Shown here: positions 25,469 to 34,182 of the stretch, piece after piece
Numbering within the stretch: the stretch's first letter is position 1
Layout of the letters: every line of letters begins with the position of its first letter
Assembly: GCF_023195775.1 (NCBI RefSeq)
Contig: NZ_CP096205.1
Location: forward strand, 1,922,001-1,986,000
Origin: Flavobacterium azooxidireducens
GTDB lineage: Bacteria; Bacteroidota; Bacteroidia; Flavobacteriales; Flavobacteriaceae
Direction: 5' to 3'
DNA length: 64,000 nt
The notes under the pieces: generated by a model
Told to the model about the DNA's origin: nothing
What the model saw: the letters and a program-made list of their open reading frames with translations, nothing else
The model's database searches: none
Position numbers and translations under genes: made by a program

Positions 25469-26152
25469 ATGAAAAAAAAGGAAATAAAGATCTTATTAGT
25501 TGATGATGAACAAGATATACTCGAAATTGTAGGGTATAACTTAGCTCAAGAAGGCTATCAGATTGTTACTGCTGTGAACGGAAAAGAAGCTGTTCAAAAA
25601 GCAAAAAAGGAATTACCACACCTAATTATCATGGATGTGATGATGCCGGAAATGGATGGCATGGAAGCCTGTGAGCACATCCGCAAGATTCCCGAATTAA
25701 GCAATGTTATTGTCGCATTTTTAACTGCAAGAAGTGAAGATTACTCACAAGTAGCCGGTTTTGAAGCCGGAGCCGATGATTATATCGCCAAACCAATCAA
25801 ACCAAAAGTATTGGTAAGTAAAGTGAAAGCACTTCTACGTCGTTTGAAAGAAGATGAAGCCAAAAGTGATGTCTTAAATGTTGGAAACATTGAAGTAAAC
25901 AGAGAAGAATACAAAATTATTCAAGGCGGTAAAGAAATTGTATTGCCAAGAAAAGAATTTGAATTATTCTATTTATTAGCTTCTAAACCCGGAAAAGTAT
26001 TCAAAAGAGAAGAAATTTTAGATAAAGTTTGGGGTAACGAAGTAGTTGTTGGCGGAAGAACCATCGACGTACACATTAGAAAATTAAGAGAAAAAATTGG
26101 CGACGATCTTTTTAAAACCATCAAAGGTGTTGGTTACAAACTGGAAGTATAA
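25469..26152 (+). CDS. OmpR/PhoB-family response regulator
   Basis: The 227-residue protein has a receiver domain (about 4-120: ILLVDDEQDILEIVGYNL, phospho-acceptor Asp in LIIMDVMMPEMDG near 52) and a C-terminal winged helix (about 130-225, ending GRTIDVHIRKLREKIG and KGVGYKLEV). The ATG at 25469 is preferred over a TTG six bases upstream. The sensor kinase follows after 69 bp. The sequence looks PhoB-like, but PhoB cannot be proved without phosphate-regulon genes nearby. The divergent TonB receptor is the obvious candidate target. Confidence 0.93.
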   Translation: MKKKEIKILLVDDEQDILEIVGYNLAQEGYQIVTAVNGKEAVQKAKKELPHLIIMDVMMPEMDGMEACEHIRKIPELSNVIVAFLTARSEDYSQVAGFEAGADDYIAKPIKPKVLVSKVKALLRRLKEDEAKSDVLNVGNIEVNREEYKIIQGGKEIVLPRKEFELFYLLASKPGKVFKREEILDKVWGNEVVVGGRTIDVHIRKLREKIGDDLFKTIKGVGYKLEV

Positions 26153-26221
26153 TTCAATTTCTTCTTTTGTTGAAAATAGTTTACTTTTGAGAGCATATTA
26201 ACCAAATGAAAACTGTTTTTA

Positions 26222-27265
26222 ATGGCTATTAGTTTTAAAAAAACATACAAATTTGCTATAAAATCGGCACTTTATGTTTCCCTGTTTTCCATTGGGTTTT
26301 TAGTGTTGACGACTTATTTTTTTTATGAAATAAATTGGCTGTTCATTACTGTTTTCGGACTTTCCATCTACCTTTTTTCCTTTTTTGTAATTCAGTATCG
26401 AGTGGAACGTTTCATTTACCGTAGGGTAAAAAAAATCTACGATGATGTATCGTTATTAGATTCTACTACGTTTAGAAGTCAGCCAATCACCACAGACATG
26501 GCTACTTTAACGAAAGAAGTGAAAAAATTCGCTACCGATAAAAAACTCGAAATTGAAACCCTGAAAGTCCGCGAAGAATACCGAAGAGAATTTTTAGGAA
26601 ATGTTTCGCACGAATTAAAAACACCACTATTTACAGTTCAAGGTTACGTTGCTACACTTTTGGATGGAGCCATGAATGATAAAACCCTTCGAAAAAAATA
26701 CCTTGAAAGAGCCGAAAAAGGAGTGGAGCGATTAATCTATATCGTAAAAGATTTAGACATGATTACAAAACTGGAAACGGGTGATTTAAATCTTGAATAT
26801 TCTATTTTTGATGTCGTAGAATTGGTGAAAAATGTCTTCGAATTACTCGAAATGCGAGCTTCCAAAAAACATATCACATTAACTTTTGATACAAAGTATT
26901 CCAACCCGATTTATGTGCGAGCCGATCAGGAAAAAATCCAACAAGTAGTTACCAATTTGGTTATGAATTCCATCAAATACGGAAGAGAAGGCGGAACAAC
27001 CGAAGTGAGCATCGAAAATTTAGTAAAAAACAGAATCATCGTCCGAATTACTGATAACGGCGAAGGAATTCAAAAACAACACATTCCAAGACTGTTTGAA
27101 CGTTTTTACAGAGTCGATAAAAGTGGAGCTCGTTCCGAAGGTGGTTCCGGTTTAGGATTAGCTATTGTGAAACATATCATCGAAGGTCACAACGAAAAAA
27201 TCTACGTAGAAAGTCAGTTTGGAGTGGGTTCAGAATTTTCATTTACGCTCGAAAAGCAGAAATAA
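26222..27265 (+). CDS. membrane sensor histidine kinase
   Basis: The 347-residue protein has two N-terminal TM helices (about 14-34 and 37-58) with almost no periplasmic loop. A linker follows, then HisKA with the phospho-acceptor His in GNVSHELKTPLFTVQGYV (about 128-145). The HATPase has N-box VTNLVMNSIKYG, G1 ITDNGEGIQ and G2 SGLGLAIVKHII. The lack of a sensory loop suggests it senses in the membrane or through a partner, as in PhoR-type kinases. It pairs with the preceding regulator and overlaps the convergent glycosyltransferase gene by 27 bp. Confidence 0.93.
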   Translation: MAISFKKTYKFAIKSALYVSLFSIGFLVLTTYFFYEINWLFITVFGLSIYLFSFFVIQYRVERFIYRRVKKIYDDVSLLDSTTFRSQPITTDMATLTKEVKKFATDKKLEIETLKVREEYRREFLGNVSHELKTPLFTVQGYVATLLDGAMNDKTLRKKYLERAEKGVERLIYIVKDLDMITKLETGDLNLEYSIFDVVELVKNVFELLEMRASKKHITLTFDTKYSNPIYVRADQEKIQQVVTNLVMNSIKYGREGGTTEVSIENLVKNRIIVRITDNGEGIQKQHIPRLFERFYRVDKSGARSEGGSGLGLAIVKHIIEGHNEKIYVESQFGVGSEFSFTLEKQK

Positions 27266-28303
27266 ATTCTTCCAATTCAAATCGTTTTTAAAACTTTGTA
27301 ATCCCTTATATAAATCCACGTCATATAAATTTTCGATTACAAATTTTTCCTGTTTTGCAAACGGAACAACACCGTCTTTTTTATATTTCTTAGCCAAATA
27401 TTCTTGCTCAAATTGTCCTGGAGTTGGTATAAAAAAAGCTTTTTTACCCAATTTTGCCAAATCCATAACCGTTGTGTAACCCGAACGACAAAGCACTAAT
27501 TCACTTTCGTTAAACGTTTGTTCAAGTTGTCCGGAAGTCATAAAATTATAAAAAGTAACATGGTCAATTTGTTCCGATTTTTGTTCTGGTTCAATGATGC
27601 CACGAACAAAAACAACATCGCCAACATAGCGTTTGATTTCTTCTTTCAAATGCATTTCCAACATCGATCGTTGCGGTTCCGGTCCGGAAAGAATCACCAT
27701 TAAATCATATTTTTTTGGCAATTCTTTTTTGTTCAAACGGCTTAACGGACCAATGTAATTGATTTTAAAATGCGGATTTTTTAAATGCCCTAATTTTCCT
27801 GTCAGGTTCGGAATTTCTGCCACATCCGGCACCCAACATTCTTCATATTTTTTAATTATATATTGGTGCAATTTACTGGTAATCCAACTGGTATTTCCGG
27901 TTAAAACATTCAATTGATGGGTGATAAAAACAGATGGCACTTTCTTAGAATAAATCCCTAATCGATTATCGGAAATGATGCCTGAAAGATCGTATTCTTT
28001 CACCCACTTTTTCACCAATTTTCTTTCCATATAAATGGCTTCCATCATTTTTGGACTGTTTTTAATCAGTTTCCACTTAAAAAAAGCTCCATTTTTGGCA
28101 TATTCTATTTGATAGGAAGGTAATTCCAAAAAAATTAATTCAGGAAATTCTTTCTGTAAAATGTGCAAAGCAACACCATCGGAAGCGATAACGGGTTCAA
28201 AATTGTTTTCCAACAAAGCTTCGATAATAGGAATGCATCGTGTGGCGTGTCCCAAGCCCCAATTTAATGGAGCAACGAGAATTTTTGGTTTGGCAGTTTC
28301 CAA
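27239..28303 (-). CDS. glycosyltransferase, UDP-glucuronosyl/MurG-like
   Basis: The 354-residue protein has a GT-B fold: KILVAPLNWGLGHATRCIPI at the N-terminus (nucleotide-sugar transferases related to MurG and MGT) and LVLCRSGYTTVMDLAKLGKKAFFIPTPGQ trimmed around 266-294 as the donor-binding segment. The first codon appears to be TTG at 28303, because upstream frames close quickly and the fold begins at residue 7. The acceptor is not predictable. It is convergent with, and overlaps, the histidine kinase gene by 27 bp. Confidence 0.85.
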   Translation of the reverse strand: METAKPKILVAPLNWGLGHATRCIPIIEALLENNFEPVIASDGVALHILQKEFPELIFLELPSYQIEYAKNGAFFKWKLIKNSPKMMEAIYMERKLVKKWVKEYDLSGIISDNRLGIYSKKVPSVFITHQLNVLTGNTSWITSKLHQYIIKKYEECWVPDVAEIPNLTGKLGHLKNPHFKINYIGPLSRLNKKELPKKYDLMVILSGPEPQRSMLEMHLKEEIKRYVGDVVFVRGIIEPEQKSEQIDHVTFYNFMTSGQLEQTFNESELVLCRSGYTTVMDLAKLGKKAFFIPTPGQFEQEYLAKKYKKDGVVPFAKQEKFVIENLYDVDLYKGLQSFKNDLNWKNLFLLFERK

Positions 28304-28389
28304 GTCTTAATAACTCATTTAATAACTGTAAAGGTAGTACTAATTTTGATTGGGTATATTTCCCTAATTTTACCAAAAAATTAAATTAA

Positions 28390-29064
28390 GTGGGAAGTAA
28401 GAATAAATTAAAGCGTTTTAAAGAGAATGAAACGTTTCAAAATGTAATAGAACCAACCCGAGAAGAAGTCGTTTCAGGCGATTTTGAATGGAAAGGAAAT
28501 TGGAATAAAAACTTTTTTAAAAATGATAACCCAATTGTTTTAGAATTAGGATGTGGAAAAGGAGAATATTCCGTTGGATTAGCAGAACGTTATCCGGATA
28601 AAAATTTTATCGGAATCGACATCAAAGGAGCACGATTTTGGAGAGGAGCAAAAACAGCTGTAGAAACCGGATTGAATAACGTTGGTTTTCTTCGCACACA
28701 AATTGAATTAATCGAATATTGCTTTGCCGAAAATGAAGTGGATGAAATTTGGATTACATTTCCCGATCCGCAAATCAAATACAAAAGAACAAAACACAGA
28801 ATGACGAATACCGAATTTTTACAACGCTATAAAAAAGTACTCAAAAAAGACGGAATTGTTCATTTGAAAACGGATAGCGAATTCATGCACGGCTACACAC
28901 TCGGTCTATTGCACGGTGAAGGTCATGAAGTGATGTATGCCAACCATAATGTGTACCGAAATGAAGGTTCACCCGAAGTGGTGACAGCCATTCAAACATT
29001 TTATGAAAAACAATATTTAGAAATTAATAAAGCAATCACATATATTCAATTTAAAATAAAGTAA
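28390..29064 (+). CDS. trmB: tRNA (guanine-N7-)-methyltransferase
   Basis: It methylates G46 in the variable loop of tRNAs. The 224-residue protein has the SAM-binding VLELGCGKGEYSVGLAERYP (about 50-69), FIGIDIKGARFWRGAKTA, and the TrmB motif EIWITFPDPQIKYKRTKHR (about 119-137). The start is GTG at 28390, giving the usual short basic N-terminus GSKNKLKRFKENETF. A LysE-type exporter gene follows after 10 bp, so they are probably co-transcribed with the alkyltransferase-like gene. Confidence 0.95.
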   Translation: MGSKNKLKRFKENETFQNVIEPTREEVVSGDFEWKGNWNKNFFKNDNPIVLELGCGKGEYSVGLAERYPDKNFIGIDIKGARFWRGAKTAVETGLNNVGFLRTQIELIEYCFAENEVDEIWITFPDPQIKYKRTKHRMTNTEFLQRYKKVLKKDGIVHLKTDSEFMHGYTLGLLHGEGHEVMYANHNVYRNEGSPEVVTAIQTFYEKQYLEINKAITYIQFKIK

Positions 29065-29074
29065 AACGCCATAA

Positions 29075-29707
29075 ATGAACCTCACCCTTCCTATCATCCT
29101 CGGGCTTTCGGCCGCAGCTATCGGAACAACTCCTCCAGGATTGCTCAACATGACTGCCGCAAAAGTGAGTATGCGAGACGGTAGAAATCGTGCGTTATGG
29201 TTTGCGTTTGGAGCTTCGATAATTGTTTTTTTTCAAACGTTACTAGCGGTTTTGTTTTCTCGGTTTATTGATAGAAGAGCCGATATTAGTGCCGTTTTAC
29301 AAGAAATTGGATTAGTGATTTTTACAGTTTTAACGGTTTATTTTTTATGGATAGCAAAAAAACCTAAAACCAAGAAAAAGAAAGAAGAAATTAAAATGCG
29401 AAGCAAATCCAGTCGTTTCTTTTTAGGAATGTTGTTGTCTTCGCTCAATTTATTTCCAATTCCATATTATGTTTTTGTGAGTATTACATTGGGTTCGTAT
29501 GGTTATTTTAATTTTGATACGTTCTTTATTTATTCTTTTTCGGCAGCTTCAGCCATTGCTGCTTTTTTAGTGTTTTTTGGGTATATTTCTTTTTTTAAGG
29601 GAAAAGAAAAAAAGGATTCTTTCTTATCCAGAAACATCAATTATGTCATTGGTTCCATAACCGGACTAGTAGCATTGTTTACCCTTTTCAAAATTGTTTA
29701 TAGGTAA
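29075..29707 (+). CDS. LysE family transporter
   Basis: The 210-residue inner-membrane protein has about six TM helices and the LysE/RhtB opening GLSAAAIGTTPPGLLNMTAAKVSMRDG, here split around residues 9-35. The family exports amino acids or related small molecules. A positively charged loop (KKPKTKKKKEEIKMRSKSS) separates the halves, as usual. It lies between trmB and the alkyltransferase-like gene with gaps of about 10 bp, indicating an operon. The substrate is unknown. Confidence 0.85.
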   Translation: MNLTLPIILGLSAAAIGTTPPGLLNMTAAKVSMRDGRNRALWFAFGASIIVFFQTLLAVLFSRFIDRRADISAVLQEIGLVIFTVLTVYFLWIAKKPKTKKKKEEIKMRSKSSRFFLGMLLSSLNLFPIPYYVFVSITLGSYGYFNFDTFFIYSFSAASAIAAFLVFFGYISFFKGKEKKDSFLSRNINYVIGSITGLVALFTLFKIVYR

Positions 29708-29718
29708 TACTTTGAAAG

Positions 29719-30045
29719 ATGGAAGAAAATTTCTTTGAAAGAGTGTATGCCATCGCCAGACAAATTCCACACGGAAAAGTTACTTCGTATGGAGCAATTG
29801 CCAAAGCTTTAGGAACGGCTCGTTCTGCCAGAATGGTGGGTTGGGCGATGAATGCTTCGCACAATAGGGAAGACGTTCCCGCACATCGAGTTGTGAACCG
29901 AAAAGGAATGCTATCAGGAAAACATCACTTTCAAGGAACAAATTTAATGCAGCAACTGTTAGAAAGCGAAGGTGTTGAAGTAATTGATAATCAAATTGTT
30001 GATTTTGAGAAGGTTTTTTGGGAGCCGAAGGTTAGTGATTTGTAA
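29719..30045 (+). CDS. alkyltransferase-like (ATL) DNA repair protein
   Basis: The 108-residue protein has only the DNA-binding domain of O6-alkylguanine alkyltransferases: VYAIARQIPHGKVTSYGAIAK, here residues 9-29, then ARMVGWAMN, then the active-site region DVPAHRVVNRKG (about 50-61). The catalytic Cys of PCHRV is Ala. ATL proteins bind alkylated bases without repairing them and recruit nucleotide excision repair. Third gene of the trmB-lysE-atl group. Confidence 0.92.
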   Translation: MEENFFERVYAIARQIPHGKVTSYGAIAKALGTARSARMVGWAMNASHNREDVPAHRVVNRKGMLSGKHHFQGTNLMQQLLESEGVEVIDNQIVDFEKVFWEPKVSDL

Positions 30046-30087
30046 TTATTTCCTAATTATTCAAAAATTTACAAATAATCACAAATC

Positions 30088-31416
30088 TCACTCCAACAAA
30101 CAAATAATAAAACGCGTTCTTTTTTCATCCATTTGATAATTCAAATAACCGCCGTGAGCTTCAATAATATTTTTTGATAAGGTCAAGCCAATGCCGGCTC
30201 CTTCTTTTCGAGTGGTGAAAAAAGGCAGAAAAATTTTATCTTCAATTTCTGCATCAATACCAATTCCTGAATCGGAAATAGAAATAAATAATCGTTTATT
30301 CTTTTGTTCAGCCGAAATTTCAATGATTTTTTCGTCTTTTCCTTCTAATGCATACAAACTATTGGTTAATAAATTAATCAAAACTTGCTCCATTTGAAGT
30401 GAATCAACCATAATCCATCTATTGAAAGAAATGTTATTTTTAAGAATAATATTTTCCTTTTTAAACAATGGATTCATCAATTGAAGTGCGTTGTTCATCA
30501 ACTGATTTAACTCTGTTTTTTCCTTTTTAGGCGATGGAAGCATTGCAATTTTTCGATAGCTTTCCACAAAATTTTGCAAATGATTGCTGCGGTGAATCAT
30601 TGTAGAAACACTTTCTTTAATGTCGTCTAAATCATCTTTTGAAAGCGAATCTTGTTGCATTAACTCATTCAAATTCTGCGTAAGCGAACGAATGGGCGTA
30701 ATCGAATTCATCAATTCGTGCGAGATGACTTTCATCAAATTAATCCAAGCTTCTTTTTCTTTTTTCTCAACTACTTTCTGAATGGAATCCAACAAAACAA
30801 TGTAATATTCCTGATCGTAAGCTTTTGTTTTTGAAGCTTGAAGCATAAACGTTTGTGCGTCTTCTTTGTTCACTCTAATTTGCAAAGACGTTTTCAATTC
30901 TTCAAAATTTCGTTCTTCAATAATTTCGCAAAGCGAAGGCAATTGATTTTTTAAATACATCCATTTTGACATTTTCGGAACCATAAAATGACTCGAAAAA
31001 TAGTCGTTCATCAAAAAAATATTCCAGTCTTCTTCTGATTTTTGAAGAATTAAAACGCCGGTTTCAATGTTGTTTAAAATGGATCGATAAACCAAATCTT
31101 TCGAAACTTGCTCGTTTTGATTTTGTTTCAATGAATCATATAATCGAAACAAATTTTTGTAATTATCATACGATTTATGTTTAGAAAAATCCGCCGAAAA
31201 ATCATTGTTTAAAATCGCTGCAATGGTTTTATCATAAAATAAAAACGTATTTCGAAGAAAGGAAAAAAACTCAATTCCCATTAACAAAAAAACCAAAAAG
31301 CCAAAAATTGCTGAATAAACTAAGGAGTTATACAACAACAAAAAGCTACCGATAAATACTAAAAGCAATAGTAATAATCGGATAAAAAGTTGATGATATA
31401 GTTTTAAATTTTTCAA
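30088..31416 (-). CDS. sensor histidine kinase of an NtrB/NtrC-type pair
   Basis: The 442-residue protein has two TM helices near the N-terminus (about 12-30 and 33-50) and a PAS-like region. The HisKA has its His in KVISHELMNSITPIRSLTQN (about 237-256), and HATPase motifs are INLLTNSLYALEG, ISDSGIGID and GIGLTLSKNIIEAHGG. It lies 12 bp downstream of the sigma-54 activator gene on the same strand. This pair probably controls the divergent export operon at 32924-38631. The signal is unknown. Confidence 0.92.
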   Translation of the reverse strand: MKNLKLYHQLFIRLLLLLLVFIGSFLLLYNSLVYSAIFGFLVFLLMGIEFFSFLRNTFLFYDKTIAAILNNDFSADFSKHKSYDNYKNLFRLYDSLKQNQNEQVSKDLVYRSILNNIETGVLILQKSEEDWNIFLMNDYFSSHFMVPKMSKWMYLKNQLPSLCEIIEERNFEELKTSLQIRVNKEDAQTFMLQASKTKAYDQEYYIVLLDSIQKVVEKKEKEAWINLMKVISHELMNSITPIRSLTQNLNELMQQDSLSKDDLDDIKESVSTMIHRSNHLQNFVESYRKIAMLPSPKKEKTELNQLMNNALQLMNPLFKKENIILKNNISFNRWIMVDSLQMEQVLINLLTNSLYALEGKDEKIIEISAEQKNKRLFISISDSGIGIDAEIEDKIFLPFFTTRKEGAGIGLTLSKNIIEAHGGYLNYQMDEKRTRFIICLLE

Positions 31417-31428
31417 ACCTATTTTTGA

Positions 31429-32781
31429 TTAATCGGTTGAACCTAAATTGTATTTTTCCATTCTTCGGTACAAAGCTGCTCGTGATAGTCCAAGTTCTTC
31501 TGCCGATTTGCTAATGTTGAAATTGTTTTTATGCAACACTTTTTCAATGGAAATTTTTTCAATGTCGGACAAAGGCATTTCTTCCATTTCAAAGGTTGAA
31601 AAGCTTATTATATCCAAATCTAAATCAGCACTTTTGATGGTATTATTTTCACACAAAATTACAGCACGTTCGATGCGGTTTTCCATCTCGCGAATGTTTC
31701 CTTTCCAAGCGTGTTTCTGAATTTGTTCCAACGCTTTTTCATCAAAAACAATTTCCTCTCGCTCATATTTTTCAGTAATTTTTTCTAATAAAAAAGTTGC
31801 CAACGGAACAATATCTTCTTTTCGTTCGTGAAGCGAAGGAAGTTTAATTTCCATCGTATTGATGCGATAATACAAATCTTCTCTGAAATTTTTTTCGGTA
31901 ACTTCCTTTCTCAAATCAAGATTTGTCGCCGTAACAATTCTTATATTCAACGGCCTAGCCTTGGATTCACCCACTCGTGTAACCGATTTATTTTGAATTA
32001 CTTGCAATAGTTTAGTTTGCAAATGCAACGGAACGTTACCAATTTCATCCAAAAAAATCGTACCGTTTTGAGCCGATTCAAATCGTCCGGGTGTATCGTT
32101 TTTAGCATCGGTAAAAGCTCCTTTGGCATAACCAAACAATTCACTTTCAAAAATACTTTCACTCAACGAACCCAAATCAACGTGCACAAATGGTTCTTTT
32201 TTTCGGTTGGATTGTTGATGAATATAATGTGCTAAAACGAATTTTCCCGTTCCGTTTTCGCCTAAAATCAACACATTTGCATCGGTTTTAGCTACTTTAA
32301 CCGCTAAAGAATATGCTTTTTGAATAGCGGTCGATTTTCCGATGAAAAAAGAATCTAACTTTTCTGAGTTTATAATTTTCTTTCTAACTTTCCGACTTTC
32401 TTCAACAGCAAATTTCACAACCGAAACCAATTTTTCATTGTCCCACGGTTTTAGAATATAATCAAAAGCTCCTAATTTCAATCCTTCAACGGCGGTTTCC
32501 ACTTTTCCAAAAGCCGTCATTAGAATCACAGTCGTTTTTGGTGAAAGCGTTTTGATTTCTTTTAATAGATAAATTCCTTCTCTTCCGTCTTCAAAACCAA
32601 TACGGTAATTCATATCGAGCAAAACGACGTCAATCTCATTATCAGCTAGAAGTTCAACTACTTTTTTCGGATTATTGATCGTAAAAATGGTTTCAAAATG
32701 TTTCTTCAAAACCATTTTACAAGCAAAAAGAATGTCTTCTTGATCGTCAATGATTAAAATGTTGGCATTTGTTTTTTTCAT
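31429..32781 (-). CDS. sigma-54-dependent response regulator (NtrC family)
   Basis: The 450-residue protein has a receiver (about 5-125; ILIIDDQEDILFACKMVL, Asp in VVLLDMNYRIG). An AAA+ activator domain spans about 150-380 (Walker A GENGTGKF; ELFGYAKGAFTDAKND; Walker B GTIFLDEIGNVPL). The Fis-type helix-turn-helix lies at about 415-450 (ISKSAEELGLSRAALYRRM). The sigma-54 contact loop is GAFTDA rather than GAFTGA. The start at 32781 is chosen because the receiver begins at once and the longer upstream frame would cover the operator sites. It probably binds 32786-32822 and activates the export operon. Confidence 0.93.
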   Translation of the reverse strand: MKKTNANILIIDDQEDILFACKMVLKKHFETIFTINNPKKVVELLADNEIDVVLLDMNYRIGFEDGREGIYLLKEIKTLSPKTTVILMTAFGKVETAVEGLKLGAFDYILKPWDNEKLVSVVKFAVEESRKVRKKIINSEKLDSFFIGKSTAIQKAYSLAVKVAKTDANVLILGENGTGKFVLAHYIHQQSNRKKEPFVHVDLGSLSESIFESELFGYAKGAFTDAKNDTPGRFESAQNGTIFLDEIGNVPLHLQTKLLQVIQNKSVTRVGESKARPLNIRIVTATNLDLRKEVTEKNFREDLYYRINTMEIKLPSLHERKEDIVPLATFLLEKITEKYEREEIVFDEKALEQIQKHAWKGNIREMENRIERAVILCENNTIKSADLDLDIISFSTFEMEEMPLSDIEKISIEKVLHKNNFNISKSAEELGLSRAALYRRMEKYNLGSTD

Positions 32782-32785
32782 AAGC

Positions 32786-32822
32786 TGTTCAATTGTGAAC
32801 AATCTGTGTCCGAAAATGAACA
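32786..32822. promoter_or_regulatory. tandem operator (UAS) for the NtrC-type regulator
   Basis: TGTTCA-ATTG-TGAACA (32786-32801) is a perfect inverted repeat. TGTCCG-AAAA-TGAACA (32807-32822) is a degenerate copy starting exactly 21 bp later, two helical turns. The first copy begins 5 nt upstream of the regulator's own start codon, so binding could also repress that gene. Confidence 0.6.
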
Positions 32823-32883
32823 CTCGATTTTTTGTTGATTTTGAGATGAGTTAAAAATCAATGCGTTACAAAACTTTAATTTT

Positions 32884-32898
32884 TGGCACAAAATTGAT
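32884..32898 (+). promoter_or_regulatory. sigma-54-like promoter of the export operon
   Basis: TGGCAC (32884-32889) is followed by AAAA and TTGAT. This resembles the -24/-12 consensus TGGCAC-N5-TTGC but with the spacing one base short and A in place of C. It lies about 26 nt before the start codon at 32924 and about 60 bp after the operator pair, the right geometry for an NtrC-type activator. Confidence 0.45.
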
Positions 32899-32923
32899 AT
32901 AAACCATTACAAATAAATGTAGT

Positions 32924-34168
32924 ATGGACACCATCGTTCCTCGTAAAAATAGAAAAAATAAATACATACTGATCGCTTCCGTAGTTTTTTTGCTATTGAC
33001 TGTTTTGGTTGTAATGAGTATGACCAAAAAAAGAAGTTTGGATGTTTCTTCTTCGGAAGTTTCCATTAAATCGGTAATGGTTGAAAATTTTGAAGATTAT
33101 ATTGTTTTTCAGGCGAAAGTTGAACCTTTAAATTCGATGCTGATTAATGTAATTGAAGGTGGTTCCACTCAGGAAATTTTTGTTGAAAACGGAGATTTTG
33201 TCGAAAAAGGTCAGCCTTTAGCACGATTGTACAACCCAAATACCGAATTAAGTTTTATGAATCAGGAAACGGCGATGATTGAACAAATCAATAATTTGAA
33301 TAAAGCCAAACTTGATTTACGAACACAAGAATTAAATTTAGCAAAAGATTTAATTTCGATTGAACACGATTATTTTGACGCCAAAAATTTATATGACTTG
33401 AATCAGAAATTATACAAACAAGAAATTCTTTCCAAGAATGAATGGGAAACTACGCAGGAAAATTTCAGGTATCAAACCGAACGAAAAAATATCATTCAAC
33501 AAAGTGTTCAAAAGGAGAAAAAAGACAATCAAATTTTAATCGCACAAATCAATCAATCGCAAGGAATTATGCAAAAAAGTTTGCAAATTTTACGTGAAAA
33601 TAAAAAGAATTTTTTAGTGGTGGCAACCTTGGCAGGAAGACTTTCATCGTTTGAACCCGTCTTGGGGAAAAATTATTCAGCCGGAGAAACCATCGGTAAA
33701 ATTGATGTGATGAAAGGCTATAAATTAATGGCTGATGTGGATGAATTTTATTTGGAAAAAGTGTCTGAAGGTCAAAAAGCAAACATCGAATACAAAGAGA
33801 AAATGATTTCAGTTATCGTTTCCAAAGTAATTCCGGAAGTAAAAAATGGTCGTTTTCAAGTAGAATTACAATTTGAAAACAACAAAGAACTCGATTTGCG
33901 TCAGGGATTAAGCTTTGGAGTACGACTTTTATTATCCGAAAAAACAAAATCAACCGTCATTCCAAAAGGAAGTTTTTATCAGGAAACCGCCGGAAAATGG
34001 ATTTTTGTTGTCAATGGTGATAAAGCAGAACGCAGAGAAATTAAGTTAGGAAGAGAAAATCCTTTGTATTATGAAGTGCTTTCCGGATTGAAAGTTGGAG
34101 AAAAAGTAATAACTTCCGGTTATAAAGATTATGTCGAAGTAGAAGTTTTAAATTTAAATAAAAATTAA
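32924..34168 (+). CDS. membrane fusion/periplasmic adaptor protein (HlyD/MacA-like)
   Basis: The 414-residue protein has one N-terminal TM helix (about 13-31), a biotinyl-lipoyl-like half-motif (IVFQAKVEPLNSMLINVIEGGS), and a long coiled-coil hairpin (about 110-215). The second lipoyl half, barrel and C-terminal membrane-proximal domain (TVIPKGSFYQETAGKWIFVV) follow. It should bridge an inner-membrane ABC permease and an outer-membrane TolC channel, both encoded downstream. First gene of the export operon; the spacings that follow are 14, 11 and -8 bp. Confidence 0.9.
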   Translation: MDTIVPRKNRKNKYILIASVVFLLLTVLVVMSMTKKRSLDVSSSEVSIKSVMVENFEDYIVFQAKVEPLNSMLINVIEGGSTQEIFVENGDFVEKGQPLARLYNPNTELSFMNQETAMIEQINNLNKAKLDLRTQELNLAKDLISIEHDYFDAKNLYDLNQKLYKQEILSKNEWETTQENFRYQTERKNIIQQSVQKEKKDNQILIAQINQSQGIMQKSLQILRENKKNFLVVATLAGRLSSFEPVLGKNYSAGETIGKIDVMKGYKLMADVDEFYLEKVSEGQKANIEYKEKMISVIVSKVIPEVKNGRFQVELQFENNKELDLRQGLSFGVRLLLSEKTKSTVIPKGSFYQETAGKWIFVVNGDKAERREIKLGRENPLYYEVLSGLKVGEKVITSGYKDYVEVEVLNLNKN

Positions 34169-34182
34169 TCATCAATCAAAAA

